From positions 22,604,001-22,668,000 of the forward strand of contig OX621247.1 of assembly GCA_951640165.1 (NCBI GenBank): a stretch of 64,000 bases of DNA, given 5' to 3'. The stretch comes from Pseudoips prasinana. Lineage: Eukaryota; Arthropoda; Insecta; Lepidoptera; Nolidae. The notes beneath the pieces are model-generated. The model was not told where the DNA came from and made no database searches. It saw only the letters and a program-made list of their open reading frames with translations. Positions 24,962 through 37,650 of this stretch are shown here, one piece after another. Made by a program: the position numbers and the translations under genes. Each line of letters starts with the position of its first letter. Within the stretch, counting starts at the first letter, position 1.

Positions 24962-25724
24962 TCGCATAACCGTCGCCTCTGATTATGAGAGTGAACCCGT
25001 ATTTGAGTACAATTTGTGACATATCCTGCGTAGTTGCTGAATATCCGTTGAGATTGGCCGACGTGGCGGGAATTAGGTGAACAACTATTATTATTACTGT
25101 ATTTGCTGAATCTTAAATATGCGAGCTCAGCTCGTACTTAGCCCTTTTGTTCTATTTTTTATTAATATTAATTTTTATTTTGAAAGTTTAAATAAAAATA
25201 AATGAAAAATTAAATAAATATAACAAATGTCTACAAGCAATACTAGGTAGGTAGTTAATGCTTATAGGCATGATAATATCTTGCTCACGACTAAATAAAT
25301 ACAAAATTGGTGACTAGGCGGGAATAGATTGGACATAGATCAATTAAATTATAATTATAATATTTAAAATCTTTGAAATTTTCATATGGTACCAATGAAT
25401 TAAAGCAATGTTGGAATTTTGCAGCAATGATAAGGGGTGCGCTTTGATATACGCGGACAAAAACGTTTGGGAGTGTTGGAATGCGGCGTATCCTTCTAGG
25501 TCACACTGCCATGATAATATGCTCATAGAGTGTAAGAACGAAAGTTAACATTTCGCCCGCGCCCCACTGACCTAGTGCGGTGTTTACATATCGCATTATG
25601 TTTGTTTACGTCCGATAACTCCAACGTCGATATTCCAATTAGTACATTTTCACATTTACCTCAAGCTTTTGACAGATTGGCTCTTGTAAGATTCTATATG
25701 TCAATTGTGACATACATCTTTTAT

Positions 25725-25800
25725 GCTGCCGGGCAGCAAACGAGAAAGCGGACCACCTAAAGCTCCTCGGTTACCGTGCCTGACTCTGTCTATATACAGT
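25725..25800 (-). repeat. LINE/SINE 3' tail fragment, antisense
   Basis: GGGCAGCAAACGAGAAAGCG and GACCACCTAAAGCTCCTCGG are the reverse of the tail type seen at 1235. Confidence 0.45.
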
Positions 25801-27208
25801 CCAGAAAATGAAAGGCGTTTTTATTTTATTGTTTTTATTTAGGGATAATTAACAGCTACAACATAATACATACACATAGGAGTTACACAATTATTAAGTA
25901 ATGTTGCAGCCCACGACATATCCACAGGAAAAAACAAACAATTAGTCGGTGGGTACAGTAGCAAAGTAAATATAACTAGTTAAGCTATACAAAAAAAGAG
26001 CAAAATTATACTAAAATTTCATTTTACATCATTACATTCTAAAGAATGCTAAACAAGTGTTATTAATATTAGATACAAGTATGAAACAGAAGTGTATAAT
26101 AATAAAAAACATAATATAAAAAACAAAATCCACTATCATTTTAAACAATTAACAATAACGATGGCATTAGATAAAAGCTCTGAATCGGTTTCACTTATGA
26201 AACACACCATCCTTTGCCACTGCAGGTAACCTACTAATATCACCAATCATGCACAGGTTTCACTCTTCAAATTAATTCATAATTAGACTCCACAGGAAAT
26301 GAAGTTGATTGACGGGAGTCCTACATAGCAACAGATTAGAAAGACTACTTGCACTCTCTTATACTCCAAATTAGAAGAATGACTGTTCAATTATTACTGC
26401 ACTATTAACTAATTGGCACTGCTCAATGTCTATTTTAGTAATTTGTTTTAATACCAATTTATATTTTGTTACCTACCTATAAAAATTCACCTACTCAGTA
26501 TTTTCTATAAATGAACTTCCCAAATCTCACGTAATAATCTCGTATCTACTCTTCATGACCGTATTTTACAAGAGGTAGGACATAGATATACCTTATTTTT
26601 TTCTAATCATATTAACTATCTGCATTCAGAATTAGCAACAAACAGGTGTGCTCTACGCTTTGAACAAAGCGTAGGTACATACATGTCGTAAATAAAAAAA
26701 TATTTTGCTTTGGAAAGTTGTGTGCAGGCCGGCTGCAGTGGCGTGCAGAGTTATACTTACAAGGTAAGCCGGAACAATTGTCCTATTATCATAGGACAAT
26801 TGTTTACCAATTGTAATTGAATTTAAGGAAGTGCTATTTTCGTGTTGGGCTTGTCTTGTGAGTACTTATATCACGCATGAGACACCACTGCCCTCTGGGC
26901 CTGTAATACTTTCCCCTTCCATAATACACACATAAAACTCTAATAACTTTAATTCTTTTCATCCTCACACAGGGACACAATTTAATCTCTGATCGTGAAC
27001 CTCTTAAACATGAGTGAGCAAAGCGCATGAGCAATGCATCAGCGCAACATACAATAACCGAGTACTAGTTGGACCGGACGCTTGTTTATCGACTTCGATG
27101 TATAAAAAATTCTAGCCCTATAATAATGTTGGGGCAAAAATGTACACCATTTTAAATAAACGATAGTAAGTAATGGAATCAGGCGTTACTATGCGGAAAT
27201 CCGTAACA
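25801..27208. other. Intergenic
   Basis: The T-rich start (TTTATTTAGGGATAATTAAC) looks like the reversed tail of a LINE. No coding part recognised. Confidence 0.35.
26773..26804. repeat. 14-base inverted repeat
   Basis: AACAATTGTCCTAT and ATAGGACAATTGTT flank a 4-base loop. No run of U follows on either strand to suggest a pol III terminator. Confidence 0.85.
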
Positions 27209-27345
27209 ATCAAAATACAAAATCATATCTTGTGTTAATTCCGCTAACTGTCAGTTTAATCATGCCGGGATGCAATTTGCACCGCCTTCCCGCCGGTGCA
27301 TATTGCATCCCGGGATAAACGCTAGATATTGATTTTGTATTTTGA
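27209..27345. mobile_element. Small MITE with an inner GC-rich hairpin
   Basis: Outer inverted ends ATCAAAATACAAAATCA (27209) and its inverse (to 27345) enclose a second stem, CGGGATGCAATTTGCACCG (27266-27284), pairing with 27294-27312. Confidence 0.75.
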
Positions 27346-27912
27346 TAAACGATTATATTGATAAGCTACCTAAAGTTACCTAAACCTCACGTAGCTAGTA
27401 ACTCGCATTTGTCATAAGAAATCATGAATTTCTTCACGATAACGAAGACAAGCCACCACATAACAATGAGTTACCACACTAATGCCAATTCATTTTTATT
27501 AAAGTGGTAAAACTGGCAACGTTTTGTATGCGAATCGAAATCTTTTCTATCGATGTCCCGTGTATTACGAACATCGGTAATTCCGTAACTGTCAAACTTA
27601 TGCGCCGAGCACTTACCAAGCTCCATTGCCTTCCTCCGCGTACCAACACTCCGCGGTCTCCTCACAGCAGCATCGATGATTCATAATTATCAGCGATCTG
27701 AAACGGATTGCTTCTCGCTTGAAGATTTAAGTGCTTATCGTCATGGTACGAATCTTATCTATAAAATAATGTTATGAGTACGGTATACCATGCTATGGAT
27801 GATTCTAAGTGGAACGGTGTAAGCTATTATCAGGTGGGATTTTGCGCCTGAAAAGGTAACTCGGGTTGGTTCTCTGAATTAACGAATTCCGAATGCTATT
27901 TAAGTCTAATAA

Positions 27913-28530
27913 AATAATAATCAATTTCTTACCGGACACGGCAATTTTAAAAGTAAATTGTATAGTTTCCAATTAGTATCTTCACCAATCTGTCTGTGCT
28001 CAACTTCCAGTAACGAATATGAACAAACTGCTCACCACATCCTGTGGGAGTGTGATCTCTGGCAAAATCAGCGTGATATTATGTTAAACAGCTTGCAACC
28101 AATATCTGGAGTAGTTTATTATACGGATCTTGTAGCAACAAGGAACAACTTCCGTGCGTTTAAGCGCTTTTGCCATACCTACTATTGGAATCAAATATAA
28201 CAACTCACTTAGGACCCTTAAATTGATCCTCGGTGCTTTTGCAGCTGGCTTCTCTAGTTGCAAATCTCTCATTTTATGAGGCTATAGCCTCTTTACATCA
28301 TTCTGTCTCCCGCTTTGCTCTGGAGGGAAGTGGAACTATTCATTTTCTAACTCCTCCTTTTTTCTGTTTCTGATTAAATTCATTGCGGGATACAAGACAG
28401 TTAAAGCGATTCCCCGGGACATGCCTGAGCTTCACCGCTCAGTGTCATTTCATTGTGTGCCACTGTTGATCCTGGCTTACAGGAGTTGCAGTGGTGGATA
28501 AGAGGGAGGGACTAGTCCCGATTAAAAGAA
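27913..28530 (+). pseudogene. R1-like LINE ORF2 C-terminus and 3' UTR
   Basis: The frame reads QFLTGHGNFKSKLYSF, then a Cys-Cys-His-Cys zinc-knuckle pattern in PICLC ... HHILWEC, and later FRAFKRFCHTYYW before the stop at 28198-28200. This is the standard end of R1-clade ORF2. The following 3' UTR (28335-28525) has a second copy at 15003-15172. Confidence 0.8.
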
Positions 28531-29439
28531 TTCCGAATGCGTCTAAAGGAAACCATCCAAAAGCCTGTTTAAAAAGTACTAATATATTGTTTTGTTTTTT
28601 CGTAACTTTCTAAATATTACACATCAAAGTTTCAAATGATAAATGCTAATTCATTTTTTCTAAATCAAGCCCCTTGGTTTGAAGCATGACATTATACTAG
28701 TAGCTAGCTATTAAGACTGGGAGCTGATCCCCAAAGTAATAGGGGATAACGAAAGGAAGAAGAACAAGAAGTAAGAAGTGCTGTAGGATGCTGTGTAGGT
28801 AACATACTCTAATTATATAGTATAGGGTAGTATAGTATACGGTTCATAAAACTATTTTGTTACATCTCGCATGCAATTGTATTTTTGCATGTATACACAT
28901 GATTATGCAAATAAATAACTCACTTTACCTATCTCCCCCAAGAAACTGAATGTGTAGAACATCAGTAAGTAGGTATGCAACCGTTGTTTTTGGAAAGATC
29001 AGAGAATGATTTATCCAAGTCGGCTAAGGCAAGTCATATTCCGGAACTGGCACCGAACCATATAATCAACAAGTTATAAAAATAGCTACCTTAAACTATT
29101 TGACCTCATATCTCAATGATGACTCGCATCAAGTACCGGGCGCGCCCCCTGCGGTTAAAATAAAAACCACTATGGGGACACCATGATGGCGTCCTAGTTC
29201 CCAAGTTCCGTTTACATAGAATGGGTACTAAAAGTGATCATCTATAAGGTAAAATTTATTGTCTGCGTGCTATCAATATTGGTGTTGATTTCTCCTATTG
29301 TAACCAAGCTCAGGAGTGTATTTTCAGACTCTTATAAATCATACGCTCTACTACTAATAAACTCATGTTTTCTTACAAATGTAGACTTCGAATTTATTCT
29401 GTAGACTTTGGATAATTCATGATGCATTACTGTACTACT

Positions 29440-29692
29440 GCAGGCCTCGTTTCACAATGAGAGGGTATGGGCCACAGTTCACCACGCTGAGGATTGGCAG
29501 ACTTTACATGCCATAAAGAACATTATGAAGAACTGAGGCATGCAGGTTTTCCCGCAATATTTTCCGTCACCGTTCTCAGTACAAGGTAATGAATTTCTGA
29601 TACATGACGTGGAAAAGTGGGGTATAAAATTGAAACCACTGACTCCACAGTCCAATAATTTAACCACTAGGCTACTTCGACTTGCTAGGTTA
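29440..29692 (-). repeat. Lepidopteran SINE-like repeat
   Basis: GAGAGGGTATGGGCCACAGTT, GGTTTTCCCGCAATATTTTC and TTAACCACTAGGCTACTTCG match a frequent moth repeat that ends in a tRNA-like block. Diverged. Confidence 0.5.
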
Positions 29693-32600
29693 TCTTAATG
29701 TTTGGATCTTGAGGTTTGTATTAATGAACATCTAAAAACTGGGATATCATATATTTTATCCAACCTGCACCCTTAACCAATTTGGGTTTTATCGCTCCAC
29801 CGTCACATCAATTTACATCGGCAAATTAATTTACGACTTCCCTTGGTAACGCTCATCCGTAGAATGTAGAACATCGTCAAATATGTTAAGCTATATTCAC
29901 TCTTATTTCGATAGGGATAGATAATAATCGTCAATATATCATGAAATCAATAGTTAACTAATGCTATAATATAATATCTTACTGCTACTCATTGAGCAGC
30001 TGTTTTATCCACAAAACGTGCGTGTGCATTTTTAACCTGATTAACACAAACCTTCATCAAGTTAGCCGATGATTATCGCCTCATATTTAGATCAGTGGAG
30101 AAGAGAAGTAGGTAGGCATGGCAACCTCGCATTCCAACTTTACAGTTAACCTAGAATGGACAGCAACATGTAAATTGACAAATATTACCGGACACGTAGA
30201 TATTGCCGATGATAAGTTAACGTGATAGGCTTTGGTCTTGCCGCCTGTTTGCCTCTTCATAGCATAATATAACGGTAGGCAACTTAATCATAAACCACTT
30301 CAATTGAGCAATTTGTAGAATCAGAAGTTCAATTGAATTTTGCAGTCGGCAACAAAGGTAGCTTCGTAGTCTTAACTATAATAACTTACTAGTAATTTGG
30401 GCATTACAATATTACCGCCTAATAATTATTTATAATACATTTAGACCTAGGCCGGCTACTTTTCGCCAATACTCTATCTATTGTAAGCATGCGGTATATT
30501 GAGCGCATAATCGGAATTAAAACTTTTACTTAACTATAGACTGTATTGTGTATTCTAATTGTTATATGTACTTAACGTGTTTTTCTGTGAGTCTATTCCA
30601 TTGTGTTAATTAGTGGAATATGTATTCAATTATGATTCAATAAATTTACATACCTAAGTATCGGTGAAACATGCTGTACGCTGTACCTATTGTAAAATGT
30701 ATTTTGTACCATATTTGTAACCGTGAGCAAATAAACTATTATATTATATTCTAAAAAAAGATTGCATCTTATTATATTCATAAATGATATGGATTTTAGA
30801 ATAGAACATTGATTCTACGGGTTTATTCAACAAAAGTCAACGAGATTGAAAAAAATACCTAATCGATAAATAAATAGAATTGCTTGTATTTTAAAACACA
30901 TAGTTTTGAAATACCTTGAGAAGGCAAATCATACTTGGTGTTTATGAAACTACTTCTATTTTTACTACTCCTTCTTCTGTTTTACTGGTATAAGCTGTCA
31001 AGAGCAGGTCTAGATAATCTGTACGGCATACTGTGACGACCATTGAATTTTGAAGAGCCTAGCGATGTGTCCTCTTTTATACACTTAAGGCAATGTTTTT
31101 TTGTACTGTAACTTATAATATGTATGGGCAACAATTTTCATATTTATATCGATAGCACTCAGTTTACATTTCAAATAACCTTCTTCTTACACAGAGGTCA
31201 CTTTCTATGCATCGTGAAAGTCATCCTATGATAAACTGGCAGGTTAAACGAACAAAAACTTTAAATAAAAAAATACAAGTTTTGTTAGGGATTGTAACTT
31301 GATAAACAGGATCCAATATAATGGAATGCTTGGCTTTTATGTGGGATTTTCCAAATAAGAAAGTGAAATGCAGTGAAATGAGTCACTGCTCGGCAGGTCA
31401 GTGATCCGACGCATGAGTCCTCCGTCCATTACGATAATGCGACCCTTTTCATTCAGATTACTTCAAGGGAACTAGCGAAAGTATTTTTTTGTATTTTCCT
31501 TATTCATTATACCTAAAACTTTCATTTTTCGTTGCTTGTATTACGAATTCTTTTATTAACCTCATTATGATTATGCCATCTCTTTCGACTGCAAGGAAGC
31601 GCGACTTCTTATTTTACTTGTGTTGCAACTTTCATTCTTTATTTTGTAATTATAATACTTAATTAAAATATTTTGTTTATATTCGGTAGTTTAATTAGAT
31701 AGTTATACAAAATACTGGCTCTACTGATATAAGTAATTAGTTGGGCTTAGTTTCTTGTTATATATCAGATTTCAAAATGTGCATTATGTAAGAAGGTAGC
31801 TGTATTATGCCTATTAGCCTAGAATATTTGTGTGAATAACCATAATAATTATTTGGGCTAAGAAATGAAATAGCATCTTCGTAAATAACACTTAAATCCA
31901 TACATTAAGAAACAACAGCTGAATGTACTCAATACTCGAAACTGGCGGATGCACTGAACGTGCGAGCCATTGCTCCATAATAGGAGTCGAAAAAAAAAAC
32001 AGCTGAATGTGACAATAATTATAACTTTGTTTTCATAAATCGAAGACAGACTTTTAAGCTTTAGTTTTTTCAGTATATGCCACTGTTATTGCTGTCATAG
32101 AGAAGCGGTGGTAGGAAATGAATAAAAATAAACAATCAGATGCGCGATGATGAATATATTATTTTTGTTCCTATCTTTCTTAAACACTTAATTAAAAGCT
32201 CGTATAATTATTATTATTTCCTATTCACTTGTTTTTAAAGGAATTAAATTAGCAGTTAACCTATTATTTAGGTAGCTACTTTAATTTTTTTTTACGATTT
32301 TAACTTAAATTGCTCGCTCTGTTAAACACTTCTCATTTTATAAGTAGTTACAGTCGACGCCATATCAGTGGAAACACTTCAACTACGAGAACTACCTTTA
32401 CTGCCTACGTAATATAGACGATTTCAAGTAAAAATTTTACCACCGATGTGACGGCGACCGTTTCCTTACCGATACAGTAGTAACTCTTATTAGGGCTTTC
32501 ACAATAAAACGACGGTATATATGAATTAACGCATTTATTTTCTAAAAGTTATAAATATACCAACACTATTATATATAATGTATGCATTTAGATCAAATAC

Positions 32601-33502
32601 ACGTCAAACTCAGCGAGAATCACAAACTAGTTTTTATATACATTACATGCAGTTTTAAGTGATAGGAGATAATATAAAAACAAAACGTGAAAGTGAACTT
32701 TTAAATTACTTACAAGATATTAATACTCGGCTGATGTAAAGGTGCACAGTAGGTAAGTACCTGAAAGCATTTTGAATATTAATACACGGAAGTGTCTTTT
32801 ACTCTGTTGTGTCGGACATCTTAATTCGCCCTTGCGCTTTTCCGAGTATTTCCTCTATTTTCCCACACTATTCTAGTAAAAATATAGGGGAATAGGCCTA
32901 AAAAAATATTATATAAAAATAAATGTTGATCCTTGATAATAATTATTTTTTAATAATGGTTTGAATTATATGTATATACCTCAGGACTTATTCCTTTACT
33001 GCAATACTAATAAGCTTTAAACTTAATCGTGTAAAAGCATAAAAAGTCTAGAACACGCTTAAAAATTATCCACAGTAAAAACTAAAGTTAGAAATCTTTT
33101 TTTTAATTTTATAAAATTTAAGTGTTTATACTAGTATATATTATATTTAACTTCTTTAAGCTTTAACACGACCGAATAACCAGCATAAATATACATAAGT
33201 AGTGTTAAAAACAGATCACCCAAAATTCAAGATCATTATTGGGAGACCTCCCAATACCGTAACATTTATTATATATCACATTACAGGGTAGTCAATCCAA
33301 TTACAAATATAGTTACAGAAAAGAAAACTGTACCAGAAATTTCAACAGCGGAAGTCCGGAAACATGTATTGTGATGCCCTAGAGACTGCCCCCATTATTC
33401 TCTCTGTTACACTCTGTAAATAGACCTGACACGCACATCAATTGTGCGTTATAAGTGTTATAACACCAGACATGACTAAGAGACAAACTTCACCTTATTA
33501 CA
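29693..33502. other. Long AT-rich intergenic stretch
   Basis: No gene seen. The block ending GTGAGCAAATAAACTATTAT (30722-30745) has the look of a poly(A) site, possibly the end of an old retroposon. Confidence 0.4.
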
Positions 33503-33690
33503 ACTAGCTGTGCCCCGCGGTCTTAGCCGCGTAAAACTTTATAAATTATAGCCTATGTGTTATTCGGATATATTAGCTATATTACTACAAAATTTCATCA
33601 AAATCCGTTCCGTAGTTTTTGCGTGAAAGAGAAACAAACATCAATACATCTATACATTCATACTAACAAACTTTCGCATATATAATATAT
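33503..33690 (-). mobile_element. Nonautonomous Helitron end (Lep1-like)
   Basis: The minus strand ends CCGCGGGGCACAGCTAGT with a GC-rich hairpin (CGCGGCTAAGACCGCG) just before it, as Helitron 3' ends have. Second copy of the type at 2024. Confidence 0.65.
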
Positions 33691-34091
33691 GCCATTATGT
33701 CGAGTATTTATAGTTCAAGATACAGTGAACTTTATAATCGCAATATAAGTTCATATTTTAGACAACTATGTGTATATAAATGGTAAAATTTACAGAAAAT
33801 TCTGTATCTACAGGTTTGGAGAGCGAATAAATATTGTTTTTGATTTGAATGACAACGATGTAAAAAAAACAGTATTTGGTCAGAGACTTTTTTGGTACCT
33901 ACAAAACGCGATTTTATAGTGATCATTTGCATCTAGACAAGATCATCCGTTTGGTCAGTAATTTCAATATTTATAAATTCAGCAAATCCGCAGATGTACT
34001 TAACTTAAAGCTTCAGAACCTGATTAAGTAATTAGATTAAAGAATCGCTTTTCAACTTTATTCTAATAGAGGATTTTAAAGGGTTATTGTA

Positions 34092-34226
34092 CAGACGCCA
34101 GGACATCAAGCTACCCCAATCTGTCGAATTTCTTTTATAGATTTTCAACTTTATCACAAAAGCATAAGGTTCACTTTCAATTGGGTAAATTTGACAGATT
34201 GGGGTAGCTGGATGTGCTGGAGTCTA
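34092..34226. mobile_element. Mariner-type MITE, copy 2
   Basis: Ends CAGACGCCAGGACATC and GATGTGCTGGAGTCTA, with long inner inverted repeats (CTACCCCAATCTGTC). TA duplications are at 34090-34091 and 34227-34228. Removing it restores the left arm of the host foldback element. Confidence 0.85.
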
Positions 34227-34589
34227 TACATTCGTCACAAAGTAAATTCGTCACATTTTTGTAAACTCCATACATTGAAAATAAACTCGTCACATGTACT
34301 AAATTATATTAATTATATAATATTGATATTGTAAATTCGTCACAATTCTTAATTTTCTACCATTTTCGCATAAAGTACTGGTAGCAAGCAAAGTTATTGG
34401 TTTTAGCGCGTGAAATTATTTCATTTCGTACTAATGCATGTAAGTAAAAATATTAGCTTCTGCAGGAAGCTCTTTTTTATATAAACTTTGACAGTCTTTT
34501 GATTTTATTCACGTATTAATATTATGATACTTTACATTTTTTTTCACTTCCATTAAAACCTGAATGTGACTTTTATGAACACATTTTAG

Positions 34590-34775
34590 TTACTAGATAC
34601 TTACGTTTCACGCCGCAGATCGTGGGTTCGCTTCCCACCCAGGACAGATATTTGTGTGCACAAACATGCCTGTTTTTGTAATTAATTATCTACATAAGTA
34701 TGTATTTACGAAAGAAAAGTAGTCATCAGATGTAGATGCTTAGTTTGAGATCAGATGTTCGTATGTGAATAATAT
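34590..34775 (+). repeat. tRNA-derived SINE, family A, 5'-truncated
   Basis: It begins within the head (TTCACGCCGCAGATCGTGGG) and ends GAATAATAT. It is inserted inside the foldback element at 34081-35189. Confidence 0.7.
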
Positions 34776-35189
34776 ACTAGTATATTATTATCATTATATT
34801 TCTATTTACTTATAATGGGAATGTTAGACCAGCCACTTTTAATACTTGTTACAATATAAGTACCACTTGTCGTGGCGTCTCTTGGGCGTGTCCGATACTG
34901 ACAACGCGAATATTTTAGTTGTGGGTAGAGATAAGGTTAAAATCTTAAAATTAATGTAATAATTTTAAGATTTACAGTATATATATAATAATTAAAAATA
35001 AATTAATAACGTCTTAATTCTACTTATTGTTCGATTTTTCTGCTGTCGGTGCAGAGATAAACATTGTGACGAATTTACAATAGTCCAAATTAATATATGA
35101 TCAGTTTTCTTCACAAAACTAGAACTGTGACGATTTACATATACTTTTTTCTGTGGCGAATTTACTTTGTGACGAATGTACAACAACCC

Positions 35190-36192
35190 TTTTAGAATAT
35201 ATTTATCGTTTATGCCTTAATGCATAAAGTTTCAATGTTCCTGTTTTTACATTTATTGTCAAAGGGTTAAAGTGTTTTCCAACCTCTATTTACACATAAT
35301 AAAATAATAAAATCAATAATTATTAAAATTTAACCAAATATCCAAATCCGTGCAATTATGTGACGAGCTTAAAAGGTTCTCAACCAAAAGACAGTTCATT
35401 TAAGCGAGAAACGTCTAAGGGCGCCCTTATAGGACTCCCACCACAGATCAGGGACAGTGCTAACAGTAGTGCTTGCCGCCCGTTGATAACCCGAAACATG
35501 GATTTCTACTTCAAACGAAGCAAAGACAAGTCTTTTCCCCGATTTTTTTTCGTATTTTACACTGTCATTAGGTACGTAAGCATAGTGCCGTTCTCAAATA
35601 GTTAAGCCGAGCTGATGAAAGAGTACCTTATAAATAATAAAATATACAGTTCTGAATATTACTCTTTTTAAATTATATTAACCATTTATCAAAAATAGTT
35701 TACTACGAATGCGATACCGACTGTGGAAAAATTGAGTCCAATCCACACATTTCCCATCAGCTTTGAAGCAAAATGTCTTCCCAGTAAAACTGATGTGTCT
35801 CGTGGAAACTGAAACGGTTGACGCCTCGAGTCAATGAGCTAGATTCTCTAATTTCTCACGGTTGTCTTAACTACTTAATCAACTTGCAATCACTTAATAG
35901 CAAGCTAGCCTAGCTCTTGGTCTAGTAAAGCTGTATCAGTTTTAATTTTCCTCTAATTGAGCACTGGTGTATATTATCCTCATTTGCCAAGAACGGTAGA
36001 TATAATTGCAATCGGCGATCTGAACAGGTGTTACGGATACTGTTTGAATTAACTGTATCTAGTTAATATCAGTTGTAACGAAGGCAATAAACAATTAAAT
36101 AAAGCCAAGAAGATCATTTCCATCTTTTCGTTAGTGTAGAAAATACGGTCTTATATAGTTATGATGTCCACACTTCAAATTATTATTAGATT
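35190..36192. other. Intergenic, nothing recognised
   Basis: The 81-codon frame at 35360 has no recognisable feature. Confidence 0.4.
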
Positions 36193-36420
36193 TACTTACT
36201 TATCTATAGCGAGGTTAAACAACTAGGCTAGCGGTCAGTCCATAGATGGGTGACCACCAAAGTGGTTTAATTTCTGAGCGTCTCCATGCTTCGGAGGGCA
36301 AATTAAGCTGTCGGTCCCGGTTGAAGTCTTGGACAACACTCGTTAAGCCATGTCAGAGGCCTACAGGGCGGCTTGAACAACTCTGACACTAGGGTAACCA
36401 CTGCCCATACGATAAGTAAT
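36193..36420 (+). repeat. SINE with 5S rRNA-like promoter block
   Basis: AGTCCATAGATGGGTGACCA resembles the internal part of 5S rRNA (TTGGATGGGTGACC), followed by GGAGGGCAAATTAAGCTGTC and GGTCCCGGTTG. This suggests a 5S-derived (SINE3-like) head on a moth LINE tail. Confidence 0.45.
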
Positions 36421-36727
36421 TCGAATATGATTTTTTTGTAAGTATATTTGCTATTAAAAGTTTTTAACGCGAACTATTTTTGAGGTTTTTTTTTCTCGAC
36501 AGTAAATACTAAAAGCCCTTTATAGTCCCGTTTCTTCCGATTTATGAAAAAGAACACGTCCATTGAAAAACTTGATTCAATGTTTGTGAAGAAACTGGCA
36601 TATATTGTACTTTCTTTTTTGGAACTGGTAGTGGCAAGTAACTATTATATAGGATGTTTTTATGTGCCTTTCGTTTTGCATGTGTTGAGTCAATCTTTGG
36701 ACCGACCTCTTTGCCCAAGCGGTATAT

Positions 36728-36935
36728 GACGGGCCGTTAAGCGTGGTTGGTAGATGCATTCATGCATGCCTTCCACGCCGCAGTTCGTGGGTTCGATTCC
36801 CACCCAGGACATATATTTGTGTGCATGAACATGTCTGTTTGTCCTGACTATGGGTGTAATTATCTCTATCTCTTCTATAGTAGTAGCTCTGCTTAGTTTG
36901 GGATCGATATGATGGCGTATGTAAATAATGTCGCA
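36728..36935 (+). repeat. tRNA-derived SINE, family A
   Basis: The best-preserved head in the window: GACGGGCCGTTAAGCGTGGT through GTGGGTTCGATTCCCACCCA. The tail is GCTCTGCTTAGTTTGGGATC. Confidence 0.8.
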
Positions 36936-37034
36936 TTATTATTCTTATTTATTTCCTTTCCCGCACTGAAGAATATTTGTGTAAAAATGAGCAGTTGCTT
37001 CTGGTCAAGTTGTTTCAGGGACTTCCGAACCGTG

Positions 37035-37085
37035 CTGACGGCAATTACTTTGGCCGCGCTGACGTCAATTACTTTGGCCGCGCTT
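37035..37085 (+). repeat. 24-base direct repeat, two copies
   Basis: GCTGACGGCAATTACTTTGG and GCTGACGTCAATTACTTTGG are each followed by CCGC; they differ at one base. Confidence 0.75.
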
Positions 37086-37454
37086 GTCATTATAATATCA
37101 ATGACAATCGTGGGAAGGTAGAAAGGAGCTTAATAGAATCAGACACATGGTTAACCCGTAGTGTCCCAGCTAAAACTACTCATTAACTGAAGATTTGGAG
37201 GTCAGACGGTAGTGGCTCGTTTAATCCTGGTAGCTGGTTAATGGCTGGTGATTGTAGTATATCAACTACCACAGATTTTGAATTACCAATTGGATCAGTT
37301 CCCAGTTTAAGCCATATGACACTCGCTCAATTCAATATGGAAGCCACTAGAATTAGTATAGTGAATACCGTTGAAATAGAAAAAGGCAAGAATGAAGTAA
37401 AAGCGTTAATATGTGGCAGTTGCTATATAAATAAATAACTTAAGACAATCACTG
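37086..37454 (+). other. Possible mobile-element debris
   Basis: A 65-codon frame (37241-37438) contains a Thr/Ser-rich, then charged sequence. It is flanked by SINEs and I cannot assign it. Confidence 0.25.
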
Positions 37455-37650
37455 CTATCTGATCCCAAACTAGGCAGGGCCTGTACTGTGGAAAACTGAC
37501 AACTGATAAATATACATATTAAAGAAAAATTACACCCAGATTCAGAACAAATAATCGAGCTCATCAGACAAAGATTTTTCCTGGGTGGGGACCGAACCCA
37601 CGACCTCTCGCTTAGCAGTCATAGCAGTCCCTAACCACTAGAGCAACATT
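37455..37650 (-). repeat. tRNA-derived SINE, family A
   Basis: Reverse copy with CTGATCCCAAACTAGGCAGG at its left and CCTGGGTGGGGACCGAACCC near its right. Confidence 0.7.

Larger units (their letters stand above)
34081..35189. mobile_element. Foldback element with iterated TTCGTCACA ends
   Basis: Left GGGTTATTGTACA and right TGTACAACAACCC are inverted. Inside both ends the 9-base motif TTCGTCACA (or its inverse TGTGACGAA) recurs, at about 34230-34350 and 35060-35180. A MITE is inserted in the left end and a SINE in the middle. No transposase is visible. Confidence 0.75.

Noticed and set aside
36728..36815. Possible tRNA gene (B-box GGTTCGATTCC)
   Set aside because: The A-box region and arms do not fold into a tRNA, and the sequence continues as a SINE body found in many copies.
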